Shown here in pieces: positions 43,486-52,387 of a DNA stretch of 64,000 bases; positions within the stretch are counted from its first letter, which is position 1; each line of letters begins with the position of its first letter. The stretch comes from Gammaproteobacteria bacterium. GTDB taxonomy: Bacteria > Pseudomonadota > Gammaproteobacteria > Pseudomonadales > Azotimanducaceae. The stretch spans positions 35,547-99,546 of the forward strand of contig JAPPGA010000009.1 of NCBI GenBank assembly GCA_028821515.1, in the 5' to 3' direction. The notes below the pieces were generated by a model. That model was not told the origin of the DNA. It made no database searches and worked only from the letters and a program-made list of their open reading frames with translations. The position numbers and the translations under genes were made by a program.

Positions 43486-44172
43486 CTAAAGCGTCGTAGT
43501 TCCATCTGCGTACGCGGATGTCGATCTTTTCGCGCGTGCCTGGTCGAGCGCCGAACTCGCGCCCCAGTAGACGAACACCATGGCGTTGCGATCGCGGTCG
43601 TCAACGTGATCGAAGGTCCAGTGCACCGTCGTCGCGGCGTGCATGACGGCGTCTCCCGGTTCTGCTTCGAAGGGCACGGCGCGAGCGTTGTGCTCGTCGT
43701 AGTCGGGCAGGGGATAGCCAACCGGCTTGTCCCGCCTGTGGGAGCCCTTCTCATAGTGCAGGCAGCCGTTGCCGAGATCGATACGGTCGAGCGCTATCCA
43801 GAGGGAGATGCCGGAAGGTGCGGACCGATAGCTGCCAAGGGCATCGTAGTGCGGCTGGGTTCGCTGCGCCCCTTTTGGTTGCTGCAGCCAGGTCACGTTG
43901 TCGGGCGAGAGATCCTCCTCGAGGAGGTGCTTCATGAGCGGGATGTGCCTGCCGTTTTCCAGGTAGTTCCGGTACCAGGCGTCGTGGACATTCATCCCCT
44001 TGATCGCCCGGGTCTGCTCCCCGTTGCTGATCGGACCCTGCACCTCGGCGTGATACCGATGCAGCCGGTCCCACATTTCGGCGACCTCTGCTGGCGGCAG
44101 ATAGCCGCGCAGGACGACGAACCCGTCCCGGTCGAAATCGGTCTTCAATTGCTCGAAGTTCAGGTCTGTCAC
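43486..44172 (-). CDS. Phytanoyl-CoA dioxygenase family protein
   Basis: A 228-residue Fe/2-oxoglutarate dioxygenase. FDRDGFVVLRGYLPPAEV starts the domain, GAQRTQPHYDALGSYRSAPSG supplies the metal-site HxD-like HYD, DLGNGCLHYEKGSH the conserved loop, and AVMHAATTVHWTFDHVDDRDRNAM the distal His and Arg region. The long frame to 44376 overlaps the ArfB gene; I chose the GTG at 44172 with AGGACTTGCA upstream, which begins directly before the conserved helix. It is convergent with the first PhyH gene. Confidence 0.88.
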   Translation of the reverse strand: MTDLNFEQLKTDFDRDGFVVLRGYLPPAEVAEMWDRLHRYHAEVQGPISNGEQTRAIKGMNVHDAWYRNYLENGRHIPLMKHLLEEDLSPDNVTWLQQPKGAQRTQPHYDALGSYRSAPSGISLWIALDRIDLGNGCLHYEKGSHRRDKPVGYPLPDYDEHNARAVPFEAEPGDAVMHAATTVHWTFDHVDDRDRNAMVFVYWGASSALDQARAKRSTSAYADGTTTL

Positions 44173-44254
44173 TGCAAGTCCTGCCACGCGATAGGTGTTG
44201 ATCTTAGCGCGGATGACATCCGAAGGCCTCCGCGCCGACCTGGGTTCAGCCGCC

Positions 44255-44674
44255 TCAGGGATCGATGTCAGGCCGGCGCCGCGCCCGCTTGATGATGCTG
44301 CGGCGCCGCTTCGACTCGCGCCGCCGCTCGCGGGCCGCGCGGCTGGGTTTCGTCGGTATGCGTCTCGCCGGCGCATGGCTCGCCGACGTGACGAGCGCCC
44401 GCAGGCGCGCGAGCGCCTCTTCGCGGTTGCGGGCCTGGCTCCGGTGATTCTGCGCGAAGATGACGATTTCTCCGGCCGCGTTCAGCCGCCTGCCCGCGAC
44501 GCGCTGCAATCGCGTGCGCATGCCTTGCGGCAGGTTCGCCTCGGCGAGGTCCAGCCGCAGTTCCACCGCTGTCGCGACCTTGTTGACGTGCTGTCCGCCT
44601 GGACCGGATGCTCGAACGAACTTGACCGACAGGGCGTCTTCCGGCACCCGGACCTCTCGTGCTATCTCGATCAT
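44255..44674 (-). CDS. arfB: Peptidyl-tRNA hydrolase ArfB (stalled-ribosome rescue)
   Basis: A 139-residue class-I release-factor-like protein that frees peptides from stalled ribosomes. VKFVRASGPGGQHVNKVATAVELR holds the catalytic GGQ, and the C-terminal Arg/Lys-rich tail (RERRRESKRRRSIIKRARRR), which enters the empty mRNA channel, is present. The frame continues upstream, but the ATG at 44674 (IEIAREVRVPEDAL) matches the family. It lies between two PhyH genes and is divergent from the third. Confidence 0.94.
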   Translation of the reverse strand: MIEIAREVRVPEDALSVKFVRASGPGGQHVNKVATAVELRLDLAEANLPQGMRTRLQRVAGRRLNAAGEIVIFAQNHRSQARNREEALARLRALVTSASHAPARRIPTKPSRAARERRRESKRRRSIIKRARRRPDIDP

Positions 44675-44749
44675 TGCCACTATTGCACAATAGTCCGTGC
44701 CCCCGCGCGGACACAAGGTCGGCGGGTTTGGGCGGCGGGAACGGAACAG

Positions 44750-45517
44750 GTGCTTTCGCAAACGGACATCGAACGCTATCGCGCGGACGGCTATATCGTG
44801 CCGGACTACCGGGTGCCGGAGGCTGTGCTTGACGGAATCCGCGTCAGCCATGACCGTCTGATCGCCAGGTACCCGGAGTTCGAGGACTACTGTCCGGCGT
44901 TGCTCGCCCTGGACGCCTGGTTCCTCAACGTGGCGCGCATTCCCGAGATCGTCGACATGGTCGGGCAGCTCATCGGTCCCGATATCGCGCTGTGGAATTC
45001 CAGTTTTTTCGCCAAACCCGCAAGAAAGGGCAGCAGGACGCCCTGGCACCAGGACGGCAGGTACTGGCCGATTCGTCCGCTCGCGACGTGCTCCGTCTGG
45101 ATCGCGGTGGACCCGTCCACCACGGAGAACGGCTGCCTGCGCGTCCTTCCCGGTTCGCACCGGCAGCGGCGGTTGATGGCGCACGGCATCAACGGCGCGG
45201 AGGGTCTGAGCCTGCCGCTCGAACTCGCCGATTCGGAATACGACGAATCAGAGGCCCGTGACATCGTGCTGCAACAGGGGCAGGTGTCCCTGCACGACGT
45301 ATTCCTGGCGCACGGCTCCGAGCCGAACCTGTCGGATCGGCCCCGGCGCGGCATGACCTTGCGCTACATGCCGACGACTTCCGTGTATGACCGGGAGCTT
45401 GCGGCTCGCCAGAGCAGCAGGCGCGGCGGTCTGCTGGATCTCACGGAACGGACCCTTTACCTGATGCGCGGCGAAGACCGGTCGGACGGCCGAAACGACT
45501 ACCGCATGCGGTCCTGA
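44750..45517 (+). CDS. Phytanoyl-CoA dioxygenase family protein
   Basis: A 255-residue Fe/2-oxoglutarate dioxygenase. QTDIERYRADGYIVPDYRVP is the N-terminal helix, RTPWHQDGRYWPIRP carries the iron-binding HxD, STTENGCLRVLPGSH the conserved loop, and VSLHDVFLAHGSEPNLSDRPRRGMTLRY the distal His and 2-oxoglutarate Arg. The frame is open far upstream through arfB; I chose the GTG at 44750 with GGGAACGGAACAG before it. This is the third PhyH-type gene in 3.2 kb. It is followed after 89 bases by an SDR gene. Confidence 0.9.
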   Translation: MLSQTDIERYRADGYIVPDYRVPEAVLDGIRVSHDRLIARYPEFEDYCPALLALDAWFLNVARIPEIVDMVGQLIGPDIALWNSSFFAKPARKGSRTPWHQDGRYWPIRPLATCSVWIAVDPSTTENGCLRVLPGSHRQRRLMAHGINGAEGLSLPLELADSEYDESEARDIVLQQGQVSLHDVFLAHGSEPNLSDRPRRGMTLRYMPTTSVYDRELAARQSSRRGGLLDLTERTLYLMRGEDRSDGRNDYRMRS

Positions 45518-45606
45518 CCTTCGCTCGGGGATTCGGTGGTATAACGGAGCGTAGTCCCAACTGCGGGATCAGACGGTCGTTGCAGGCCTGATCGAGGTGG
45601 AAGCAA

Positions 45607-46491
45607 ATGAGTGAATTCGAAGGAAAAGTCGCCGTCGTCACGGGTGCCGGCGGAGGCATAGGGCGGTGTCACGCGCTGGAGTTCGCCAAGCGCGGAGCGA
45701 AAGTGGTGGTGAACGACCTAGGCGGGAAAGTCGACGGCACGGGAGCGGGAGACACTGCGGATGCCGTCGTTGCCGAGATCGAGGCCGCGGGCGGTACCGC
45801 GGTCGCGAACAAGGCTTCCGTCTCCGATCGGGAAGGTGCTGCTTCGATCATTCAGACCGCCGTGGACGCGTTCGGGCGCATCGACATCCTGGTCAACAAC
45901 GCCGGCATCCTGCGCGACAGGACGTTCAAGAACATGACGCTGGACGAGTGGGACATCGTCATGAACGTGCACCTGAACGGTACCGCCTATGTAACGCACG
46001 CGGCGTGGCCGTTGATGTACGAGCAGAACTACGGCCGTATCGTTTTCACCAGTTCCGGCTCCGGGATATTCGGCAACTTCGGGCAGTCGAACTACGGCGC
46101 CGCGAAGATGGGCATGCTCGGACTGATGAACGTACTTGCCAAGGAAGGCGCCAACCACAACGTGCGCGTGAACACGCTGGCGCCGGGCGCCTCCACCAGG
46201 ATGACCAATACGGTTCCTGGACGCGACGAGAACATCGAAGAACCGACACCCGACCGGCACCCGAAGCTGGTCAGTCCCGCAGTCCTGTTCATGTGCAGCG
46301 AGGATGCGCCGAACGGCGTCGTGATCCATGCGACGGGCGGCACCTACTCGCGGTCCGAGATCGTGGTCAATGAACCGGTGGATCTGGGACCCGACGCGAC
46401 CTACGAAGACCTGGCGCCGCGGGCGGAACGCCTGATGGACATGACGGGCGCTAAGCCCCGCCCGCCGCGCGCCCGCCGCCGTCCGGGTTGA
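45607..46491 (+). CDS. SDR, (R)-hydroxyacyl-CoA dehydrogenase type
   Basis: A 294-residue SDR close to the dehydrogenase domain of peroxisomal multifunctional enzyme 2. VAVVTGAGGGIGRCHALEF is the cofactor loop, VVVNDLGGKVDGTGAG the family-typical second strand, and FTSSGSGIFGNFGQSNYGAAKMG the catalytic Ser/Tyr/Lys. Such enzymes oxidise 3-hydroxyacyl-CoA. RBS GAGGTGGAAG precedes the ATG. Its 3' end converges on aceE with 8 bases between, and it is on the same strand as the third PhyH gene. Confidence 0.9.
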   Translation: MSEFEGKVAVVTGAGGGIGRCHALEFAKRGAKVVVNDLGGKVDGTGAGDTADAVVAEIEAAGGTAVANKASVSDREGAASIIQTAVDAFGRIDILVNNAGILRDRTFKNMTLDEWDIVMNVHLNGTAYVTHAAWPLMYEQNYGRIVFTSSGSGIFGNFGQSNYGAAKMGMLGLMNVLAKEGANHNVRVNTLAPGASTRMTNTVPGRDENIEEPTPDRHPKLVSPAVLFMCSEDAPNGVVIHATGGTYSRSEIVVNEPVDLGPDATYEDLAPRAERLMDMTGAKPRPPRARRRPG

Positions 46492-46499
46492 CGAGAGGC

Positions 46500-49154
46500 T
46501 CAGTCCGCCGGGGCCTTCTTTAGGTCGAGCCCTTTCTCCCTGGCGAAATCGAGAGCGGCGTTCGCCGGGGTCTGGTTGGTGCGCGCGAGGAGCGACAGCG
46601 CGGCGAACGCGATCCAGTCGCCCGACACCTCGAAGTGGTCCCGCAACGCCTCGCGGGATTCCGACAGGCCGAAACCGTCCGTGCCGAGGGCCACGTATGC
46701 ATTGGGAAACCAGCGCGAGATGGATAGCGGCAGCGCCTTCATGTAGTCGGAGGCGGCAACGAATACGCCGGGCTCGTCGGCGAGCAGTTCCTCGACATAG
46801 GGACGTTCCTCCGAGCCGCCGACGCTCAGCATCTGTGCACGCTCGGCATACGCCCCCTGACGCGCGAGTTCGTTGTAGCTCGTGACGCTCCAGATGTTGG
46901 TGGCGATCCCGAGACCTTCAAGAGTATCGGCCGCCGCCATCACCTCGAGCATGATGGCGCCGCTGCCGAGCAGGTTGACCTGCGCCTTCTCCCCGTGTGC
47001 GGTGCGCCGGAAACAGTACATGCCCTTGACGATGCCGTCGTCGACGCCCTCCGGCTTCGACGGCATGCGGTAGTTCTGGTTGGTGACGGTGATGTAGTAG
47101 AAGATGTCCTCGAACTCGCCGTACATCCGCCGAATCCCGTCGCGCACGATGACGGCGATCTCGAACGCGAACGCCGGGTCGTAGCTCTTGAGATTCGGCA
47201 CCGTGGAGGCCAGCACGTGCGAATGGCCGTCCTGGTGCTGCACGCCTTCCCCGTTCAGCGTCGTGCGGCCGGACGTGCCCCCGAGCAGGAAGCCCTTGCA
47301 GAGCATGTCTCCGCAGGACCAGATCATGTCGCCCACCCGCTGGAAGCCGAACATCGAGTAGAAGATGTAGAACGGGATCATGGGCAGCGCGTGGTTCGCG
47401 TACGCGGTGCCGGCGGCGAGGAACGACGCCATGGCGCCGGTTTCGCAGATGCCTTCCTGCAGTATCTGGCCGTCTTCGGCTTCGTGGTACGGCGCGATGG
47501 TCCCGGCGTCCACCGGCCGGTAGCGCTGCCCTTCCGGCGAGAAGATGCCGGCGCGGGGAAACAGCCCGTCCATGCCGAAGGTGCGCGCCTCATCCGGCAC
47601 GATGGGCACGATATAGCGGCCGATGCGCTTGTCCCGGAGCAGCCTTTGCAGCATCCGCACGACGGCCATGGTGGTGGAAACCTCGCGCTTGCCGGATCCT
47701 TCGAGCATGTCCCTGAACATCGACAGGGGCGGGGGTTTCAGGCGTTCGCAGCGGACGTTACGGGTGGGCAGAAAGCCGCCGAGCGCTTCCCGCCGTGCCT
47801 TGAGGTAGAGCACTTCCTCGCTGTCTTGCGGTGGCCAGTAGAAGTCGGCGCGTTCGATGGCGTCGTCGGGAAGCGGGATCTCAAGGCGGCGCGCAAGCTC
47901 GTGTCGCTCTTCCGGCGAGAGGTACTTTTTCTGGTGGACCGTGTTGCGCCCCTCGGCCTTCGGTCCGAGTCCGTCGCCCTTCACCGTCTTCAGGAGTATG
48001 ACGCAGGGCTTTCCGGTCACGGACATGGCCTGCTGGTATGCCGCGAAGATCTTCTGGTGATCGTGGCCGCCGCGCTTGATGGTGCGGATTTCCTCGTCGT
48101 CCAGCGAGTCCATGAGTTCGGCGAGTTCGGGGATGTCCTCCACCCAGTGCTCGCGCACGACGTCGCCGGGAGACACGGTGTAGAACTGGTAGTCGCCGTC
48201 CACCGCCTGCTCCATGCGCGCCTGCAGGACGCCGTTCACGTCGCGTTCGAACAGCTTGTCCCAGCCGCCGCCCCAGATGACCTTGATGACGTGCCAGTCG
48301 GCGCCCCGGAACGCCCGCTCGAGTTCCTGGATGATCTTGCCGTTGCCGCGCACCGGGCCGTCCAGGCGCTGCAGGTTGCAGTTGACGACCACCACCAGGT
48401 TGTCGAGGTGTTCGCGGGCGGCGATATCGATGGTGCCGAGGACTTCGGGTTCGTCCGATTCGCCGTCGCCGATGAAGTTCCACACCTTGCCGCCATTCCT
48501 GGGCTTGAGCCCCCGGCTCTCCAGGTACTTGGCGAAGCGCGCCTGGTAGATGGCGCTCGGTGTCGACAGCCCCATGCTCGCGCAAGGCATCTGCCAGAAC
48601 CCGGGCATCCGGCGCGGATGCGGGTAAGAGGGCAGCCCGCCTTCGGGCGCCTTCTCGCGGCGGAAGTTCTTGAGCTGCTCTTCCTCGAGCCGCCCCTCGA
48701 GCACGGCGCGCGCATAGACGCCGGGCGAAGTGTGGGCCTGCACATGCACCTGATCGCCGCCGTAATCCGGCCCTGGTGCGCGAAAGACGTGGTTGAAGCC
48801 GACCTCCATCGACGTCGCCGCTGACAGGTAGGTCGCGATGTGGCCGCCGACGCCGGAGCCGGAGTCATACGCCTGAAGCACCATCGCCACGGCGTTCCAG
48901 CGCAGGATGTTCTCGATCCGGGTCTCGATTTCGATGCTGCCGGGGTAGGCCGGCTGCTCGGACAGGGGGATGGTGTTGCGATACGGCGTGTTGAGCGCCG
49001 CGTCGGTCAGCACGACACCGCGCCGGGAAACGGAATCCTGCAGCCTCAGCAGCAGCGCCTTGGTGTCTTCGCCGCCGTGTTCTTCGAGCACCCCGTCGAG
49101 GGCTTCGAGCCACTCGCGCTGCTCAATCTCCCAGTCGTCGGTGCTTCTCTGCAT
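46500..49154 (-). CDS. aceE: Pyruvate dehydrogenase E1 component (homodimeric)
   Basis: An 884-residue thiamine-diphosphate enzyme that decarboxylates pyruvate in the pyruvate dehydrogenase complex. The ThDP/Mg motif is IGDGESDEPEVLGTID ending NCNLQRLDGPVRGN. Other family blocks are HISTYLSAA-like GGHIATYLSAATSMEVGF, MSVTGKPCVILLKTVKGDG, RTFGMDGLFPRAGIFS and ITVTNQNYRMPSKPEGV. Length matches E. coli AceE (887). The ATG at 49154 is chosen over the open frame to 49397. aceF and lpd do not follow; the gene stands alone with an SDR and fadE genes as neighbours. Confidence 0.96.
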   Translation of the reverse strand: MQRSTDDWEIEQREWLEALDGVLEEHGGEDTKALLLRLQDSVSRRGVVLTDAALNTPYRNTIPLSEQPAYPGSIEIETRIENILRWNAVAMVLQAYDSGSGVGGHIATYLSAATSMEVGFNHVFRAPGPDYGGDQVHVQAHTSPGVYARAVLEGRLEEEQLKNFRREKAPEGGLPSYPHPRRMPGFWQMPCASMGLSTPSAIYQARFAKYLESRGLKPRNGGKVWNFIGDGESDEPEVLGTIDIAAREHLDNLVVVVNCNLQRLDGPVRGNGKIIQELERAFRGADWHVIKVIWGGGWDKLFERDVNGVLQARMEQAVDGDYQFYTVSPGDVVREHWVEDIPELAELMDSLDDEEIRTIKRGGHDHQKIFAAYQQAMSVTGKPCVILLKTVKGDGLGPKAEGRNTVHQKKYLSPEERHELARRLEIPLPDDAIERADFYWPPQDSEEVLYLKARREALGGFLPTRNVRCERLKPPPLSMFRDMLEGSGKREVSTTMAVVRMLQRLLRDKRIGRYIVPIVPDEARTFGMDGLFPRAGIFSPEGQRYRPVDAGTIAPYHEAEDGQILQEGICETGAMASFLAAGTAYANHALPMIPFYIFYSMFGFQRVGDMIWSCGDMLCKGFLLGGTSGRTTLNGEGVQHQDGHSHVLASTVPNLKSYDPAFAFEIAVIVRDGIRRMYGEFEDIFYYITVTNQNYRMPSKPEGVDDGIVKGMYCFRRTAHGEKAQVNLLGSGAIMLEVMAAADTLEGLGIATNIWSVTSYNELARQGAYAERAQMLSVGGSEERPYVEELLADEPGVFVAASDYMKALPLSISRWFPNAYVALGTDGFGLSESREALRDHFEVSGDWIAFAALSLLARTNQTPANAALDFAREKGLDLKKAPAD

Positions 49155-49226
49155 GGGTTGAAGAATACCCAATCGGTGCCCGCTACGCTTACCTGATCGG
49201 GTGTCGCCGGTGGCTATAATCCGGCC

Positions 49227-50348
49227 ATGCAATTCGCGTTCACCGACGAGCAGGAACAGCTGCGTTCCACCGTGCGGCGATTCCTTGAGGACAAGTCGCC
49301 GCCGACGGAAGTGCGCCGGCTGATGGAGACCGAATCGGGTTACGACACCGAGGTCTGGAGACAGCTTTCGGATGAACTCGGCCTGACGGCGGTCCACATC
49401 CCCGAAACCTTCGGTGGCCAGGGTTTCTCCTTTGCGGAACTCGCCATCATCGCAGAGGAGATGGGCAGGTCGCTCTTCTGCGGGCCGTACTTTTCCTCCA
49501 CGGTGCTGGGCGCCACCGCGATCATGGAGACCGCGTCGACGGCGCAGAAGGAAGAACTACTACCGGCGATCGCGGCGGGCGAACGCCTCGTGGCGCTGGC
49601 GATCTCGGAGGCGAGTGGCCGATGGGACGCCGACGGCATCACTTGCAAGGTACGCGACGGCAAGCTGACCGGGACCAAGCGCTTCGTCGTCGACGGCCAT
49701 ATCGCGAACCTGCTCATCGTCGTTGCCCGCGAGCCGGCAGGCGAGATCTCCTTCCACGCGGTGTCCGCAGACAGTCCTGGCGTCGCTCGCCGGCGACTCG
49801 AGGTGATCGATCCGACGCGCAAGCTGGCCCAGGTCGATTTCGACGATGCGCCGGCGACCCGCCTCGACGCTGACATCGACGGCGAGGCGGCACTGTCGAG
49901 AATCCTCGATCTGGCGGCCGTGGCGCTGGCGAACGAAATGGTGGGCGGTGCGCAGTGGCTACTCGAGTCCGCGGTGGAGTACGCGGGGCTGCGCACCCAG
50001 TTCGGTCGCGCGATCGGCTCGTTCCAGGCCATCAAGCACAAGTGCGCGGACCTGCTACTGAAGGTCGAGTTGGCCAAGTCCGCTGCCTACTATGCTGCGG
50101 ACGCGGCGGCTGCGAACGATCCCGAATTGCCTGTCCTCGCCTGCATTGCCAAGTCCGCGGCTGCGGATGCCTACATGCGCGCCGCGCGAGACTGCATCCA
50201 GATCCACGGAGGCATCGGCTTTACCTGGGACAACGACACCCATCTCTGGTTCAAGCGGGCGAAGAGTTCCGAAGTGCTGTTCGGTACACCGTCCCTATAC
50301 CGGGAACGCATGATGACGCAGATAAGAGATGAACGGGTCTACGCCTAA
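49227..50348 (+). CDS. Acyl-CoA dehydrogenase family protein
   Basis: A 373-residue flavoprotein. FTDEQEQLRSTVRRFLED is the N-terminal helix, IPETFGGQGFSFAELAIIAEEMG the FAD-domain start, LAISEASGRWD the middle beta domain, and QFGRAIGSFQAIKHKCADL plus DCIQIHGGIGFTWDNDTHLW the C-terminal FAD-binding helices. The usual Tyr-Glu-Gly-Thr catalytic loop near the end is replaced by SSEVLFGTPSLYRERM, as seen in subunits of two-gene acyl-CoA dehydrogenases. It overlaps the next acyl-CoA dehydrogenase by 20 bases, so they probably form a hetero-oligomer. Confidence 0.9.
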   Translation: MQFAFTDEQEQLRSTVRRFLEDKSPPTEVRRLMETESGYDTEVWRQLSDELGLTAVHIPETFGGQGFSFAELAIIAEEMGRSLFCGPYFSSTVLGATAIMETASTAQKEELLPAIAAGERLVALAISEASGRWDADGITCKVRDGKLTGTKRFVVDGHIANLLIVVAREPAGEISFHAVSADSPGVARRRLEVIDPTRKLAQVDFDDAPATRLDADIDGEAALSRILDLAAVALANEMVGGAQWLLESAVEYAGLRTQFGRAIGSFQAIKHKCADLLLKVELAKSAAYYAADAAAANDPELPVLACIAKSAAADAYMRAARDCIQIHGGIGFTWDNDTHLWFKRAKSSEVLFGTPSLYRERMMTQIRDERVYA

Positions 50349-51582
50349 CTCCCCGGAATCGGTGCGCGCGGAAGTGCGCGCTTGGCTTGCGGCCAACTGG
50401 GATCCCGAGGCGGACCTGGTGGCGTGGCGCAACAAGCTTGCAGACGCGGGCTGGGGCATGCCCGTGTGGCCGAGCGATTGGTACGGAAGAGATCTCCCGC
50501 AAGCGCTCGCGCCGGTCGTCGACGAGGAATTCGCCCGCATCGATGCCGTTGGCGTGGCGAAGACAGGCATTCGACTGCTCGCCGGCTGGACCCTGCTCGA
50601 ACACGGATCGGACGCGCAGAAAGAGAGCTACCTGCGCCGCGTACTCACCGGCGAAGACGTCTGGTGCCAGCTTTTCAGCGAACCGGGCAGCGGCTCCGAC
50701 CTGGCCGGGGCGACGACGCGCGCCGACCTCGATGGCGACAGATGGATCGTCAACGGCCAGAAGGTCTGGACCACCAGCGCGCACCACGCGGACTATGGCC
50801 TGCTTCTGGCGCGTACAGACTGGGACGTGCCGAAACACCAGGGGCTGACCTACTTCGTGATCGACATGCGCCAGCCTGGCGTCGAGGTGCGCCCGCTGCG
50901 GCAGATGAACGGCCATGCCTCCTTCAACCAGGTGTTCTTTACCGACGCGCTCGTGCCGTCGGAGAACCTCGTGTCGAAAGTGGGCAACGGCTGGCAGGTC
51001 GCCTTGACGACACTGATGTACGAGCGCCGGGGCATCTCGGGATCGCGTGCACTTCCCCGGACCGACCCTCCGCCCGGGCAAATCTACGCTCAGGAGCGGG
51101 AAGAGACGTTGACGGCACTGGAGCCCTACAAGTGGTATCCCCAGCGCGCGGGCCGCGTCGATCTCGTCGAAGCGCGCGCAGGCAACCTCGGGGACGACGT
51201 CGATCCCGAACTGCGCCAGGAAGTCGCGAAGCTGCTGATCCTGTCCCGAACGGCGGAGTGGACCGCAAGGCGCGCCCGGGCGGCGCAGGAACAGGGTCGG
51301 CCCCAGGGGCCGGAAGGTTCTTTGGGCAAACTTGCCGGGAGCGAAATCGCCCGCCAGGCGTCCCGCGTGCACACGCTCCTCGCGGGCGCCGACGCGATGC
51401 TCGCTGGCGCGGACGGACCGCTGGACGGCCTGATCGCCGAGATCCTGGTATCGGTGCCGGCCACTTCCATCGCCGGTGGCACCGACGAGATCCAGCGCAA
51501 CATCATCGCCGAACGCGTGCTCGGCATGCCAAAGGAGCCGCGCATGGACACCGGTCCATTCCGGGATGTGAAGAGAAACTGA
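50329..51582 (+). CDS. Acyl-CoA dehydrogenase family protein
   Basis: A 417-residue partner of the preceding gene. LFSEPGSGSDLAGATTRAD and VNGQKVWTTSAHHADYGLLLAR are the FAD-binding signature, MYERRGISG a conserved helix, and IAGGTDEIQRNIIAERVLG the C-terminal loop. In the loop the position that carries the catalytic Glu in medium-chain enzymes (YEGT) is Gly (AGGT). Paired enzymes of this kind act on sterol side chains or other bulky CoA esters; the substrate here is not known. The start ATG at 50329 lies within the upstream gene. Confidence 0.9.
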   Translation: MNGSTPNSPESVRAEVRAWLAANWDPEADLVAWRNKLADAGWGMPVWPSDWYGRDLPQALAPVVDEEFARIDAVGVAKTGIRLLAGWTLLEHGSDAQKESYLRRVLTGEDVWCQLFSEPGSGSDLAGATTRADLDGDRWIVNGQKVWTTSAHHADYGLLLARTDWDVPKHQGLTYFVIDMRQPGVEVRPLRQMNGHASFNQVFFTDALVPSENLVSKVGNGWQVALTTLMYERRGISGSRALPRTDPPPGQIYAQEREETLTALEPYKWYPQRAGRVDLVEARAGNLGDDVDPELRQEVAKLLILSRTAEWTARRARAAQEQGRPQGPEGSLGKLAGSEIARQASRVHTLLAGADAMLAGADGPLDGLIAEILVSVPATSIAGGTDEIQRNIIAERVLGMPKEPRMDTGPFRDVKRN

Positions 51583-51603
51583 GACGCCGAGGATCCCGGG
51601 AAC

Positions 51604-51655
51604 CTGGAACCTTGAGAGCGGGCTGACGGGACCGGGTCCGCCCTCGATGCACGCC
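51604..51655 (-). pseudogene. 52-base remnant of an acyl-CoA carboxylase gene end
   Basis: These 52 bases match 53092-53143 inside the carboxylase gene at 45 of 52 positions, with the first 20 identical. On the minus strand they read GPGPVSPLSRFQ against GPVGPLSRFQ of the intact protein near its C-terminus. No further similarity is evident on either side. This is the scar of a partial duplication or of a lost paralogue. Confidence 0.65.
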
Positions 51656-51682
51656 GTTTTCCCAACACTGCGTCAGTCAGGA

Positions 51683-52165
51683 CTAAAACTCATACCGCGT
51701 TGCGTCCTTGAACAGCAGCGTCCAGGCGTGTCCGGTACGCGGCCGGAAGCGGCAGACACCGCCTCGGTAAATGTCCCTGGCGTCGGCGCCCCACTCGTAC
51801 TTGGCGCTCACCTCGTCGCCAAGGGCCATGGCGAGCGCCTCGTCGGGTACCAGATCATCGACCGAGCCTTCGAGGATCGCTACGCTCTCGGCGTCCTCCA
51901 GCGTCAGGCATGCGCGAGGGTTCGCGGCTAAGTTGCGGCGCCATCGGGCATCGTCATGGCCGCCGAAATAGAGGGCGCCGTCGAACCAGATGCCGTCGAT
52001 CGGTCGCGCCAGCGGGTTCCCGTCGGCGTCTGCGGTGGAGATCCAGTAGTGGAGCGAAGCCTTGAAACGGGCTTCAACGGATTCCCAGGCAAGCGTCGGC
52101 GAGTCCTTGGGAAGGCCGTAGGCGTCGGGGAGCCGGGCGCGCCGGACGGAAGGATCGGATGGCAT
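51683..52165 (-). CDS. Pyridoxamine 5'-phosphate oxidase-like (flavin split-barrel) protein
   Basis: A 160-residue FMN-type split barrel. HYWISTADADGNPLARPIDGIWFDGALYFGGHDD and NLAANPRACLTLED are the strands and the Asn-Pro-Arg loop that contacts flavin in this family. It is probably an F420- or FMN-dependent reductase/oxidase; the true substrate is unknown. The frame is open to 52327; I chose the ATG at 52165, with ATG 52198 an alternative. It stands alone between the fadE pair and a membrane-protein gene. Confidence 0.7.
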   Translation of the reverse strand: MPSDPSVRRARLPDAYGLPKDSPTLAWESVEARFKASLHYWISTADADGNPLARPIDGIWFDGALYFGGHDDARWRRNLAANPRACLTLEDAESVAILEGSVDDLVPDEALAMALGDEVSAKYEWGADARDIYRGGVCRFRPRTGHAWTLLFKDATRYEF

Positions 52166-52387
52166 GTCGTTTGCTCGGATAGGGGTACGTTCGAGCATAG
52201 CAGTCGAACCCCGGTGGACGGGCAGGGAACAGACGAGATCAGCAACTCCCGCGAGGAGCCCCGCACACCAACACGTAAAGATAGGTGCTTGGCCCGAGCT
52301 CCCGCTCCGGATCATCGAAATTTGCACAGTTCGTCCGATCGGTGCCTGCAGAATCCACGGTCAGGCAGCCGCTGAACTGGATCAGGG

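Noticed and set aside
46995..48824. 609-codon rightward frame across aceE
   Set aside because: Antisense to the conserved pyruvate dehydrogenase E1 gene; composition is that of a shadow frame.
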